A DNA stretch of 64,000 nt from Alisma plantago-aquatica. Its lineage: Eukaryota > Streptophyta > Magnoliopsida > Alismatales > Alismataceae. Position numbers and translations under genes: made by a program. The DNA lies in assembly GCA_963693085.1 (NCBI GenBank), contig OY856410.1, positions 1,327,428,304-1,327,492,303 on the forward strand, read 5' to 3'. Under the pieces are notes generated by a model, which had not been told where the DNA came from, ran no database searches, and was given only the letters and a program-made list of their open reading frames with translations. Below, piece by piece: positions 10,926 to 23,400 of this stretch (the first letter of the stretch is position 1; each line of letters starts with the position of its first letter).

Positions 10926-12529
10926 TGATGTAGGGGTTTTGAGTCATTTTTATAGACTGGTTTTGCATACGTTTTATGTGTATTTTGATCATATTTGTGA
11001 TTACTATCGCATGATTCACTACTTTTAGTCTATAATCTCATTTTGCATCAAATTTACCTTGTTTCATCTTATTCTGTATAAAAGATCATATTTGTTAGAT
11101 TTGATTGGTGTTCTTCTCTTCATTTCAGGCAATTCAGATATCTGAATACGTCGATAATGATCGATACCATCGATGGATGGTCGATACCATCGACCTGTTC
11201 ACATTGCATTGCCGGAGAAGAGCAATCAGAAGTCGATACCATCGATGGGACTGTCGATGGTATCGAGAGAGAGTCAGTGAGCCAGATTTCCAGATGTCGA
11301 TACTATCGAACCAAAGTTGATATTATCGACCTCGCCTCAGAAAAATCAGCTTCAGTGTCGGATTCCAGAGAAAAGCGACGCCTAAGGTGTCGATGGTATC
11401 GAGGCAACATCATAGAGAACCCCAAGAATCGCGCAAGCGCCAGTGCCTGATGCAGGTCGATACTATCGACCCACATTGATGGTGTCGACACTGTCAGATC
11501 AGGTTTCGATAAAGATCATGTCTAATCGTACGATGGTGATCTGGGGGCGACCAAAAGTGGTGCATATACCTAATTACGGCGGCCCTAAGCAATCATTACA
11601 CCCAGAGCCATTGCACAAGTCTCGAGGAGGAGAAAAAGAGAAGAACAAAGCCCAGAGCCACACCCTGATCGTTCCGAGAGCTGCACAAGATGTTTTCCAC
11701 CGTCGGAAGGTTGTAGAACGTTCATCCCGCACCAAGGAATGCCCAGATCTTCTACGTTCAGAGGTTTACATCACATCTATTCACATTTTCTATATGTTTT
11801 CCCTTTCTCTCATCGTGTCTTTCATTGAGATGAACATACGGGGCTAATCCCCTTTATCTTTAGGACTGGGAGTAGCCCTGGTAATCGTTGTATGACAGCT
11901 TTGACATAGTTATCATAATTTGTCTCTAAAATTTGTGGTATGATTTCATTTTCTCCATTATATCATTATGATTGATCACCTTAATGATAATTTAATACCT
12001 TTAATTACTTTGAAAGAAGAATTAACGGTTGAAAAGAGACGGATATTACATTAACTAATGAATCTTTTGAACAAGATGATGTACAATTAATGGTGTGGAA
12101 ACTCAGAGTGTGATCTTCATGCACCTAATTTAGGGTATAGGTTACTACTACCATGGAACTGACCTAGATTTAGGTAATGAATTGTATCACGACAGCGAAC
12201 AATTTTGACTACAGGCCACTACTCGAAATAGGAGACTAATTAGGGTAATTGTGTAGGAATTAGTACAACGAGAACCTGTGGTGAAATCACAATCCTAAAG
12301 ATTCCATCTTTAATTGATTAAACCAACCATTTAATCGATTGTTTTTCTTTCTTTTATTTCTCATTTCTTTTTCAATCAACTCTCAAACCATTTTAATTGG
12401 TCTAGCTGATTGCGAACAGTTAGTAGTAGTCTACTGAAAATCCGTTCCCTGAGTTCGACTCGGGTCTCAAAAAAGCCTATATTACTTTGGCGCGTGCACT
12501 TGCGTTATATGCACGATAAAGTCGTGTCA
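10926..12529 (+). repeat. Athila-like 5' LTR
   Basis: 1604 bp, TGATGTAGGG...CGTGTCA. The part at about 11150-11500 contains several copies of a palindrome-like GTCGATACCATCGAC motif and its complement. Its sequence matches the split 3' LTR throughout, with a moderate number of substitutions. Confidence 0.9.
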
Positions 12530-12535
12530 ATTTTT

Positions 12536-12553
12536 TGGCGCCGTTGTCGGGGA
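12536..12553 (+). promoter_or_regulatory. Athila-like primer-binding site (tRNA-Asp type)
   Basis: TGGCGCCGTTGTCGGGGA begins six bases after the 5' LTR. It is complementary to the 3' end of plant tRNA-Asp with few mismatches, as in many Athila/Tat elements. Confidence 0.85.
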
Positions 12554-12708
12554 ACGGCAATTTTCGGCACTACGAGGGCTGCAAGCGGCCACCCTAGGCC
12601 ACATTTTTTTTTAATTTTTAATTTTAGAAATGAATCGTCGATCTTTTATAATCCGTAATCGTCTAGCATTGTACCTAATTAAATTTATTACTGTGCAGGT
12701 ACTAGTGC

Positions 12709-14152
12709 ATGGTGAGTACGCGTAGCACAGACTACACACAGTCATCGCCGGAGGTCCCATTTTTGGGGTCAGATTACGAGGAGAACAACACCCAAAATCA
12801 ACTAGAGAATGAGAATTCAGATTCTAAACCCGAAGCAATGGTTGAGGAATAAACAATTTGGGAGAAAATCAAAGCGTCTTCCTCTTCTGCATCTAAGGGG
12901 CCAATTAAGAAGCAGGACATCAACATTCCTAACTACAAAATAGACCCAAGCCTAATCAATTTGGTCAAGTCTAATGCATTTCACGGGCTCAAAAATGAGG
13001 ATCCGGTGACCCATATAAGCCAGTTCGTGGATAGCTGTGATATGGTTAAGATAGTTCGGTTTCCACAGGAGATGCTCTACTTGAAGATATTTCCCAGTTC
13101 TCTAGCAGGAAATGCTCGAGAATGGCTACATTGGACGACGAGTATGTGGAATCTTGGGACCACATGGTTGAAATTTTCTTTGAGAGATGTTTCCCACCTA
13201 AGAAGACAAATGATCTTATAAGAAAAATCCATAACTTCAGTTAGAAAGCTAGTGAAACATATTCCAAGACATGGGAGAGATTCCAGATAATGCTGAGGAG
13301 ATGCCCACATCATGGGCTGGATAAAGAAAAGCAGGTTAAGATTTTCTACTTTGCTCTTTCTGAGCATGATAGAAGCAATCTAGATTCAGCAGGATCGGGG
13401 TTCTTCCTGAATAACACTGATACAAGGTGTTGGGAAATTCTAAAAAACATGGCTAAAAAGCAGGCATGGGTGATAGAAATGCTCCGAAACAAGTTAAGGT
13501 TGTGGGAGATGCCAAAGCCATCAAAGAACTCAATAAAAAGATGGACCTGATTGCTAAAAGGCTACTCGCATAGGATGAGGAAACGGATGAAGACGTGCAA
13601 GTTAAATACATGTGTCAACAACAAGGGTATAGGAATAATGATTACTCTTGGAGGAAAGACAAAAAATTCTCATGGAAGGATCCAAATAATTTTCTCCAGG
13701 ATCCGGATGCTAAGCCACAACCCACGGTAGAGGACAAGAGCAATGATTTGCTCGACCAGGTGATAAAGAAGAATCAAGAGCTGATGAGCACCTTTAGTCA
13801 ACAAATCAAGCAACAAGGGGAGTTTATGAATCAGTTTGGGTAGACTCTGCAAAGTCATGGGGTTCAAATGAGGACACTTGAGACGTCTTTAGCACATATG
13901 GTAGCAGAGATTTCAAGTTTAAAGAAACCAACACAACAAGGCTTCCTAGGAAATACAAATGTTCCAGGAGGAAATCAACAAGCCAAAGCATTTCTATTGA
14001 GGAGTGGAAAGAAGACTTTAAACTCTAAGGTTGTTGAACCAAGCACACCCAAGCGAGAAGCCTCTTGTGAGGCCACAGAGGAAGACTCAATCACAGAGAT
14101 AGTGGATGATGCTGCAGAGAAGGCCGCAGAAGAGCCCATTATAGATGAATAG
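12709..14152 (+). pseudogene. Athila-like Gag
   Basis: Starts at ATG 12709 with a TAA near 12850, then continues in frame: IPNYKIDPSLINLVKSNAFHG, EDPVTHISQF, LKIFPSSLAGNAREWL and, after frameshifts near 13150, FPPKKTNDL, ETYSKTWERFQ and MLRRCPHHGL. These form the retrotransposon Gag domain shared by Athila/Tat elements. The C-terminal half is charged and Gln-rich with no CCHC knuckle. Stops near 13218, 13570, 13840 and 14150 disable it. Confidence 0.85.
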
Positions 14153-14488
14153 ACTGAAAAGAGGACACCATATGTGCCACCACATCAGAGGGCATAGACT
14201 ATCCCAGTCCCTTATCCAAATAGTCTAAATGCAAAGAAGGTGGATGCTCACTTCAAAAAGTTCCTAGATAGTTTTAGGAAACTTTAGGTTAACATCCCTT
14301 TATTAGAAGCTATCGAGCAGATACCCTCTTATGGTAAGTTTCTGAAGGATGTAATTACCAAGAAGAGGAAGATTCCTGATATTGAGGTGGTAGTTCTTCA
14401 AGAGCAGGTTAGCGTCTTTATTTTGGGCACGTTGCCACCAAAATGACAGGATCCAGGCTGCTTCAATATTTCATGTTACATTGGTAAG

Positions 14489-14990
14489 GTGAAATTTGGC
14501 GAAGCATTGTGCGATTCTGGGGCAAGTATAAACTTGATGCCCATATCTACTTTTAAGAAGCTGGGACTTAAAGAATCTAGACAAAGCAACATGACGATTC
14601 AACTCGCGGATAATTCGGTGGTTAGGCCATATGGGATTTGTGAGGACGTCTTGGTGAAAGTTGATAGATTTGTATTTCCAGGTGATTCTGTAGTAATGGA
14701 GATGCAAGATGAGCAAGGGAATGAGCTACTCCTAGGAAGACCCTTCCAGGCCACCACTGATATGATACTAGAAATGGGTAGAGGCCATCTAACATTGGAT
14801 ATAGCAGATGCCAGATTTGAGATGGTCATGCCACCAAGTACAAAACAATCACAGGCAAAGGAGCAATGTCGTATGGTAAATCACTTTGATCAGAACATTT
14901 CTCTTTATTTAGGGAAGCCATTTCTGGATATGGATCATGTGATGACTAAGGTAGACAAGGGAACACTGGCCGTGGATATCATGGAATAAA
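14489..14990 (+). pseudogene. Athila-like aspartic protease
   Basis: Retropepsin-type domain: CDSGASINLMP active site at about 14508-14540, then LADNSVVRPYGICEDVLVKV and the ELLLGRPF block. The active-site triad Asp-Ser-Gly is intact and the frame is open over 166 codons, making this the least damaged part of the polyprotein. It lies between Gag and RT as expected. Confidence 0.85.
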
Positions 14991-15249
14991 TAAAAGTTGT
15001 TTCTCTTTGTAAAGTTGTGGGGTATCTGAATGATGAAGAGGAGGAAATTCCTCTATCTATGGATGATGATGCAGTAGCAATTTCTATGCTTGATTCATAT
15101 CTGAAACTGCCTCTTGAAGCTTGCCTTGTCAACATCATGCATGATTGGATTAGAAGCATGCTGTTTCAAGAATGTGACAAGATGCTTCAAGTGCTCCCTT
15201 GATATTATGCCAAGCACTATGAGGATCTTGGGCCACTCCCACCACCGCT

Positions 15250-16880
15250 TTAATCATCATTGATCTGTCCACCGGAATTAGAGCTGAAGCCACTGCCCTC
15301 TCACTTGAAGTATGCCTTCTTAGCTGATGGTGAAAAGCTACCGGTGATTATGTCGGCATATCTGAGTGCCGATGAAGAAAAGCAATTGATTATCGTGCTG
15401 AAGAACCACCATGGTGCATTTGAGTGGTCTGTTGCTGATATTAATGGGATTTCCCCTATTCTTTGCCAGCATAAGATTCGGCTCGAGGAAGGAACTAAGT
15501 CTGTGATTCCGCCACAACGTTGACTCAAACCGAGCATGATGGAGGTCGTTAAGAAGGAGGTGATTAAGCTCCTTTCTGCAGGCATCATCTATGCCATTTC
15601 AGACTCGATGTGGGTAAGCCCAACACAGGTAGTCCCTAAGAAGGGGGAAATCACTGTAACCCATAATCTTATGAATGAACCCTATCACCACCCGATTGGT
15701 AACCGGGTGGCGAGTGTGCATTGATTACCGTCGCCTCAATTCTTCCACTTTAAACGACCATTTTCCTCTTCCATTTATTGATCAGATTTTGGAGTGGCTG
15801 GCTGGCCGCACTCACTTTTGCTTTTCAGACGGCTATTCCGGATATAATAATATTTCTATAGACCCTAAGGATCAAGAGAAGTCCACCTTCACTTGTCCTT
15901 ATGGGACTTTCGCATATCACCGCATGCCATTTGGGCTATGCAACGCACCAGCAACTTTCCAGCATTGTATGCTTTCTATATTTTCTGATATGGTAGAGCG
16001 CTGTCTAGAGGTCTTTATGGATGACTTTTCCATCTACGGTGCGTCATTTGAGGAGTGTTTGTACAACTTGGATAAAGTGTTACAAAGATGTGAGGACACG
16101 TATCTAGTCCTAAATTGGGAAAAGTGTCATATGATGGTTAGTGAAGGAATCGTGCTTGGACACAAGGTATCTAGCAAAGGACTCAAGGTAGATCCAGTAA
16201 AAATCGAGGTAATTGTCAAATTACCTCCACTGAATTCGGTGAAGGGAGTGAGGAGTTTCCTTGGTCACACGGGTTTCTATCGCCGTTTTATTAAAGATTT
16301 TTCCAAAATTGCTAAACCATTGTCTGAATTACTTGATAAGGATGTCGTGTTTCATTTTAATGATAAATGCATACATGCCTTCAATGTCCTTAAAGAAAAA
16401 TTAATTTCTGCACCGATTGTCCAAACATCGGATTGGACTAAGCCCTTCGAGCTTATGTGTGATGCGTCAGATTTTGCTGTAGGGGCTATTCTTGGGAAGC
16501 ATGTTGAGAACAAACCTGAAGTGATTTTCTATATATCGAAAACTTTAAATGATGCACAAATTAATTATACCACCACTGAAAAAGAGATTCTTGCCTTGTT
16601 TTTGCATTTGAAAAATTTAGGCAATATTTAGTGGGGTCAAAAGTTGTGGTATTGATGAACCACGCCACCATAAAGTACTTAATGGAGAAAAAAGATGCCA
16701 AGCCTCGGTTGATTAGGTGGATCTTACTTTTACAAAAATTTGACATTGAAATTAAGGATAAGGCGGGAATTGAGAATGTGGTTGTGGATCACTTGTCTCG
16801 GTTAGAGTGGGTAGATGAGAAAGATATCAATATACCCATTACCGAGACATTTCCCGATGAGAAAATCATTTCATTATAAT
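15250..16880 (+). pseudogene. Athila-like reverse transcriptase and RNase H
   Basis: Opens with PPELELKPLPSHLKYAFL and the ISP-x-x-C block, then a TGA after PPQR (an Arg codon in relatives, consistent with CGA to TGA). Next come LLSAGIIYAISDS, VVPKKGEITV, a frameshift near 15690, WRVCIDYRRLNSSTLNDHFPLPFIDQ, MPFGLCNAPATFQ and the catalytic VFMDDFSIYG at about 16012-16041. RNase H follows with the MCDASDFAVGAIL motif at about 16456 and a TTEKE motif; a frameshift at 16631 separates its last part, which ends in the DHLSRLE block. The domain order and signature motifs place it in the Athila/Tat branch. Confidence 0.9.
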
Positions 16881-16884
16881 ATAA

Positions 16885-17895
16885 GGATCTGTGCTTTTCA
16901 TACATTGTTAATTATCTTGCATGTAAAGAAATCCCAGATGATTGGACTTACCAAGAGAAAAAGAAAATTTTCCATTCGTTGAGATATTATTTCTGGGATG
17001 ATCCCATTTTGTTGATTTCATGGGACCCTTTGTGTCCTCAAATTCCAATTTATATGTTTTTCTTGCCGTTGATTATGTATCGAAGTGGGTAGAGGCAATA
17101 TCCACATAAACTAATGATGCTATTGTAGTGTGCATGTTTGTGAAAGATCATATTTTCTACAGGTTTGGTGTGCCACAGATGATCATTAGTGATGGAGGCA
17201 CCCACTTCATAAATCAGAAGTTTGCTGTATTATTGAGCAAATACGGGGTTACGCACAATGTAGGTACCCTGTACCACCCACAAACACAAGGGCAGTTGGA
17301 AGTGTCGAATAGAGAAATTAAGAAGATTTTGGAACACACAGTGGCCTCGTCAAGGAAGAATTGGAGTGCGTTGCTACCGGATGCACTGTGGGAATACATG
17401 TCTACTTTTAAAACACGTATAGGCACCACACCTTTTAGGTTTATTTACGGGCGGTCCTGTCATTTGCCGATGGAGTTAGAATACAAGGTGCACATGGCGT
17501 TAAGGAAACTTAATATGAGTTATGATGGTGCAGGGAAGGAGAGAATGTTAGAGCTAAATGATTTAGATGAGATAATGATGAACGCTTATGAAAACTCAAG
17601 GATCTACAAAGAATGAACAAAACAAATCCATGATCGCCACATTCAAAAGTGTGTTTTCAAAAAGAGAGATAGTGTATTATTGTTCAACTCGAGATTGAAA
17701 TTGCACCCTGGGAAATTGAAATCTCGGTGGAGTGGACCGTATGTGGTGGAAGATCTGCGCCCCCATGGTGCTATTGTGGTGAGAGATGAAGAGCAAACAT
17801 TCTTGGTGAATGGTCAACGACTGAAACTCTACTATGGGGAAGATTTCACAAGAAAGGTTCATAACGTTAAATTCATGGCTCCTAAGGAAGAATGA
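16885..17895 (+). pseudogene. Athila-like integrase with N-terminal deletion
   Basis: The sequence passes from the linker after RNase H ([21 protein letters not shown], about 16940-17010) almost directly to the first catalytic Asp block (DFMGPF, about 17015). The HHCC zinc finger and roughly 100-150 codons are missing. Downstream: SKWVEAI, ISDGGTHF with the second Asp, GQLEVSNREIKKIL with the Glu, then a C-terminal SRWSGPYVV block of the GPY/F type at about 17715. Stops near 17108 and 17614. Confidence 0.87.
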
Positions 17896-18079
17896 AAGGG
17901 TTGATTTTGTCTAGCCTAAGACGTTAAAGTAGGGCGCTTGTTGGGAGGCAGCCCAAGCATCGATAGTTCACATTTTTCTAGTTATTTTATTTTCTGTCGT
18001 GTTTTCAAGTTAGTTTTGGTTAATTTCATTTTTAGTGTAAAAATGATACCCTAATAAGTTTGCTCAGTGTGCAGTACTG

Positions 18080-18655
18080 ATAGAAAGTCAATACCATCGA
18101 CCATAGTGTCAATGGTAGCGACGTGGGTGCAGGCAAGAGGCTACAGAAAATTTTCTGAGTCGATACCATCGACGACCTCGTCGATGGTATCGACTTACCA
18201 TCAGCGACATCGGAAAAAAAGAGAACGTCGGGTCGATAGTATCGACCAAGAAGTCGATGCTCGCGAGATCCCTAAAGATTTTCAGAGAAATCTGTCTCAA
18301 TAAAATCGATACCATTGATGGGGCAGTCGATGGTATCGACCCAACAGCAGCAATGAAGCATCGTCGGGGCCTCATTAAGATAAAGGACACATAAAGTGTC
18401 GATACCATCGACACTTTGTCGTGAGTATCGACTTGACATGTCACCAATCTGTGAGAAGATATCAATGTTGCTCACTAAATTACGAAGACGATCCGTGGGA
18501 TGGGTTGCCGCGTCGATGGTATCGATACGTCATCGATCCGGGGCCCCACATCCAACCATCGACGACCGTCGATAGCGGAAAATACCCGGATTGTGCTACA
18601 GGTGTCAATAACATCGACACCTCATGGATGGTATTGACGGGTCAATAGTGGCGGC
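18080..18655 (+). repeat. Hairpin-repeat spacer in the Athila-like element
   Basis: About eight units based on GTCGATACCATCGAC and its complement GTCGATGGTATCGAC alternate with 15-50 bp spacers. At 18159-18194 the 15-mer and its exact reverse complement are separated by only GACCTC, a perfect 15-bp stem with a 6-nt loop. The 15-mer is itself nearly palindromic (GTCGAT-ACC-ATCGAC). The same motif recurs in both LTRs. No reading frame crosses the spacer. Confidence 0.85.
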
Positions 18656-18664
18656 GATCTTAGC

Positions 18665-18671
18665 TATAAAA
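18665..18671 (+). promoter_or_regulatory. TATA box upstream of the Athila third reading frame
   Basis: TATAAAA, about 165 bp upstream of the ATG at 18835 and just downstream of the hairpin spacer. A CT-rich leader follows. It could drive the third reading frame independently of the LTR; this is inference from position and sequence only. Confidence 0.4.
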
Positions 18672-18834
18672 GGAGAGGTTGAATTCATTTTCTCTTCACA
18701 CCTTCAGACCTTCTCCTTTCCTACTTGCGCTTGAGCATTTGTGAGCAACCAGAGGTCTTCACTGAGCATATAGCAAGCGAGCAATCTTCTCCAAGCTCTT
18801 CATCAACTACGGGGATCATCTTCTCTGACCCTCA

Positions 18835-20440
18835 ATGAGCTCTTCTTCGTTATCCTTTTCTGTTCACAATGGTGAGGAAAACATGAGCTTCTTCCTCACG
18901 GGCGGCCCCCATGGGGATTGAGACATTCATTCCATCACCACCAAGCTCTATTCCCCGTCTGAGGATCGTTCACCCTTCGACGGAAGTGAGGAAGATTTAT
19001 GAGGAGCTATTGAAGAGAAAATCGAGCCTACCTGATATGTTAATCGAGCTATGATCCGTGACCTCGGGTTTGAGGCCAACCTTGCTTATGTCCTTCAGGG
19101 TCAGGCTAGGCATACCCAAAGGTTTCCTTCCCAAGTCCAGTACCACGGCGAGGGCCACCACTTTTTTGGTGAATGGCCAACTTACAAGGAGTTTGTGGTG
19201 GAATTCATGGCATCTCTTGACATCTGCGTCGTGGCCAATGACCTTATCTCCACTAATCGGGAGTGGATCAAAGGGAGAGTTTCTTTCTGACTTTTCAACA
19301 ACAACTACACCATTACCCTTGACCAGTTCAATTCTATATACAACTAGTATCATTCTCCTAACTAGTACAGGAGGCCAGAAAGTCGGGCAGAGTACGATGC
19401 TATATTTGTTGATCTGGTGACCACTCCAGCGGGAAAGATGATGAGATATCACAATGCGGACCATTTGTTCGGGTTCTGCATCACATGTTATGTGTCACTT
19501 TCTTTGCTCGCAGTGATCTGGTGCTGAGTAAATCTCAAGAGACAGATCTATTTTTCCTTTACAAACTGGTGACTAAAGAGGAACTCAACTGGGGTGCATT
19601 TTTCTTAACGTGTGTGTTGGATGTACACAAGAGTAGCAGACGAGCTCCTATCCACTTTGGGGGGCTTATCACGCCGCTAGCTCTTTATCTCGGGCTAGAT
19701 CTGTCACAACTCACTCCGTTGGTCAACAAAAATAAAGTCGATCTGGAGCACTTACACCGCTCCAGCCTTATTATCGTCGATGGTGGTGTGGCATATGCTC
19801 ATTGCCACATCGGGAAGGAATATCTGTGACTTGTCACTCCCAGACCCCATCTTCAACATTCAGGCAGGCCAGCACTTTCGGTGGCCCATCATTCCTATTG
19901 TCGATTTCGAGGAAGAGGTTGAAGCTGCAGATGAAGACGATGATGCAGGCGACGTCGAGGAGTAAGAAGAGCCTCTCATTCCTCTTCGTGCATGAGTGGC
20001 ACCAAGGAAGTGGCCACGCTTCTACCTGGGTGCATCATCATCCTCACAACCTCCTCCACCACAACCCTCTTAAGAAGGAGAGGATGTATTTTCGATGCAG
20101 GGAATGTATACCATGCTGTAAGGCATTCAGGAGACGTAGCAACGACATACCGCATCCTTCGCTGATATTCATGATACCACAAATCGGTTGTATGTGAATC
20201 AACAAGCCATCTTCGAGAATGAACATCAGCTGTTCACAAATCAACAGCAGGTCTACGACCGGTTGGGGAGGATCGAGCAGCAGCAACAACAACAGCCGTT
20301 TTATGATCATTACTGGAATCAATGTTACTTCGGGGGCTACCAACAACCACCACTGATGCCCCCATATGATCCAAACTTCTAGGGGAAATATCCATCTTGG
20401 GATCCCACCGTCGCACAATACCCGTCACCTGAGAAGTAAA
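18835..20440 (+). pseudogene. Athila third reading frame (env-like position, plant-transposon-protein-like)
   Basis: Starts at ATG 18835 with stops near 18919, 19001, 19033, 19288 and 19347, a frameshift near 19475 and another near 19800. In-frame segments read as one protein: RDLGFEANLAYVLQ, VVEFMASLDICVV, IKGRVSFRLF-like, an ETDLFFLYKLVTKEELNWGAF block, HFGGLITPLALYLGLDL, an acidic stretch (about 19915-19965) and a Gln-rich tail (about 20270-20300). The pattern resembles the putative plant transposon protein domain encoded after pol in Athila-type elements. I see no convincing signal peptide or membrane span, so an envelope role is not supported. Function is unknown. Confidence 0.6.
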
Positions 20441-21967
20441 CGGTATCACGGTTCCACCTGCTGAGATTGTTTTTTACTATGAGGCCATAGTCGAATTCAA
20501 GCTTGGGGGGGGGAGATGGAACAGTTTCTATCTTTTATTTCCTTTTCTTTTTAACAAATTTCTTCATTTTTAGGATTCGCATGCTATCTAGTATATCCGT
20601 GGATGTCTAATGTTAATGTGTCATCTCGATGTTTTTAAGTTGAATGGGAGTTATGGGTGCCACTATCTGAAATCAGAGCATAATTGAAAATTTTTCAAGA
20701 ATTTACAAGTTGAATTTGTTTGAACTTGAGCACTTAACCTATGAAAATAATTAGGTTTGTCAACTTTAAAACATAAGATCATAACCGTACAGCTGTATGA
20801 TTCAAGAAATGTAGACAGACATGGATGTTGAGCCTAAACTGACCAAACGGTAATGGGACTTTAATCAAAAGTGAGAGATAAAAACCCTTTGATTTATTGT
20901 TACACAGGTCAGTAAAGAGGGAAATATAATATATTCCAATGGTTTTGTGCATTAGTCTTTTGATCTATCCATTTCATTTCATTCAATATCCACCATAAGA
21001 ACTAGAAGCACTTATAGTTTTTCATCTCTTGATTGCATGACATTTAGATAGGATTTCATTGTAGCTAAATTTTGCATCTCTGCATTCACACATTCTCAAG
21101 TGCATGTCATTATAGTTGCATTTTGCATACTCTAGAGCATATAGGACTTTTTGTACCTTATTTCTTCTAGAAAATAAGAAAAACAGGAAAATTGTTCTAT
21201 ACCCTCTGAAAAGTAATTTGTACAGCATCAATGATGTTAGCTAAGTGGAAATAAGCCCGAGAAATTTTTTTTTGTGATTGTTCTTCTAGTCGATTGAAAA
21301 ATGAGGGCTTGGAAAAAAAGAGAAAAAGAAAATAAATGTTAAAAAAAAGGAGAGGGAGAAAAGAACTTGTTTCACCCTGCATGTATAAATAAAGAAAAAA
21401 GGAATAAGCACATAATGTAGTTTTAGTAGTCATTCCACCTCATCTTGAGACGGAATGATAGTGCATGCATCATTTTACCTAAAATTTAGGCATTTGGTCA
21501 TTTTCATATGCATATGCATCATTTAGGTCATTTTGTTGATTTTGCATGATAAAACTATTTGGTGCTTCTCTTTCTTCCAAAACCACCTATTGCATCCACC
21601 CTTTGCTCAAAATGGTAGGCCACCCATGATTATCTCCTCATTATTGTATACCAGGAGATCTGCTTCTATATAGATGGTAGTTAAGACTTGAGCAACGTAG
21701 ATTGGAGATCACAAGATGCACTATGTCTGAACCGGAGGAATTCATTATATCAACTACTTTATTTGATAGTGTTTGATGATCTTGGGGTGGACATTTCTTA
21801 TGGACGATCATTGTAACCTCTAGGGTAGTTATCATTTTTTGGTCAGTGAGGGTCGGCATGTGCATGATAGGTGGGAGTCATATTGAGTTGTCTTTTATGC
21901 TAATATGTTCTTTAGTTGACTCTCGCAATTCTATTCTACAGTTTTGTGCTCGAGGACGAGCAATGTT
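20441..21967. other. Athila non-coding 3' region
   Basis: About 1.5 kb between the third reading frame and the 3' LTR. It has a G-run (about 20503-20515, AAGCTTGGGGGGGG) like a second polypurine tract, then AT-rich sequence with no reading frame of note. Confidence 0.6.
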
Positions 21968-21983
21968 CAAGCTTAGGGGAGTT
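21968..21983 (+). promoter_or_regulatory. Athila polypurine tract
   Basis: CAAGCTTAGGGGAGTTT-type tract immediately before the 3' LTR (TGATG at 21984). It is preceded by GTGCTCGAGGACGAGCAATG, a sequence usual at this place in plant gypsy elements. Confidence 0.75.
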
Positions 21984-23244
21984 TGATGTAGGGGTTTTGA
22001 GTAGTTTTTATAGATTCATTTTGCATACGTTTTATGTGTATTTTGGTCATATTTGTGATTAATATCACATGATTCACTACTTTTAGTCTATAATCTTATT
22101 TTGCATCAAATTTACTTGTTTCATCTTATTCTGTATAAACGATCATATTTGTTGGATTTGATCGGTGTTCTTCTCTTCATTTCAGGCAATTCAGATATTT
22201 GAATACGTAGATACCATCGATGGATGGTCGATACCATCGACCTGGTCACAGTGCATTGCCGGAGAAGAGCAACCAGAAGTCGATACCATCGATGGGACTG
22301 TCGATGGTATCGAGAGAGAGAGTCAGCGAGCCAGATTTCCAGATGTTACACCCCGATCTCACAATTTCCACTAATCATGAGATTAGAGCATAAATTAGGA
22401 TTTATATGTAATACAAAGAACACCCTTAACTTTTTTTTTCTTTTCTGTTAAAACTCTTGTTTCTTCGCATTGAACCACATAAATCATCTTAACAAGGGAA
22501 TCTGAACATTTCTTTTACTAATCAGACTTTAATAGTAAAGATACATGTATAAACATTCATGATGTCTCTCACACCTTATGCACATAAGACCTACTAATTA
22601 GCATACAATTTCAAAAGAGGAATAATATTACACATCGTAATTACAACCCTCTCTCTTATCTCTTACTGAGGACCTAGAGTGACAAGGACCGACTGACTCA
22701 ACTAATCTTGTACTTAACTCTTGTGGCAGATCTACACTGATGCTCTGACCATCTTCAAGTCCATGCGGTTAACCCTAAAATGTTTGAGTAGAGGGGTGAG
22801 CCTACTCGCTCAGTGAATGAGTACTTCAAAGAAATAGTCTAAGGCACTAATGTGATTACAGATATAACTTTGAGTAAACGATATGAAATTTAACAACAAT
22901 AAATACTACACTGAGCAGTTCTAAAACAATATAATTGAAATAACAAAGAATGTAAATATTGCATCCAAAGAATAACTACTAGAAGACTATGCTCTAGTCT
23001 TCCTTAACTCTTTCATTTATAAGGAACTCTGTGAACCTATATGATCATATTTTTGCTTATGCCCTGATCTTATGCAGTGTACTCTGCATATGAGACTCAC
23101 AGTGCACTACGACCACACCGTACAAGGCTTAGCGACACCCCGGGATATGCTAAGTCTGACTGCTCGTCCTGGTCTACTACAGGGCCTCACTGCACTCTCA
23201 AAATAGTGTAAACTGGACCCCTCCTAACCTGAGCACACAGGCGG

Positions 23245-23400
23245 AGTGTCGAGTCGTGCCCGTCTGGACTGTCCTCTAGGTAGGTCACACGACTACTCGA
23301 CCATCTGGACTGTCCTCCAGTAGGTCACTCTCTCTCCAACCATCTGGACTGTCCTCCAGTAGGTTGCCGACCGTCTGGACTGTCCTCCAGTTAGGTCGTT
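23245..23400. repeat. Minisatellite: about 35-bp unit, four copies
   Basis: Four near-copies of CTGGACTGTCCTCCAGTAGGT with preceding GTC or ATC, spaced 31-41 bp, lie within the solo LTR. Each unit contains an inverted pair (CTGGA...TCCAG) able to form a small stem. Confidence 0.85.

Noticed and set aside
18835..20440. Retroviral envelope gene
   Set aside because: It is in the env position, but I see no signal peptide, fusion-peptide-like stretch or membrane anchor; it resembles the plant-transposon-protein domain instead.
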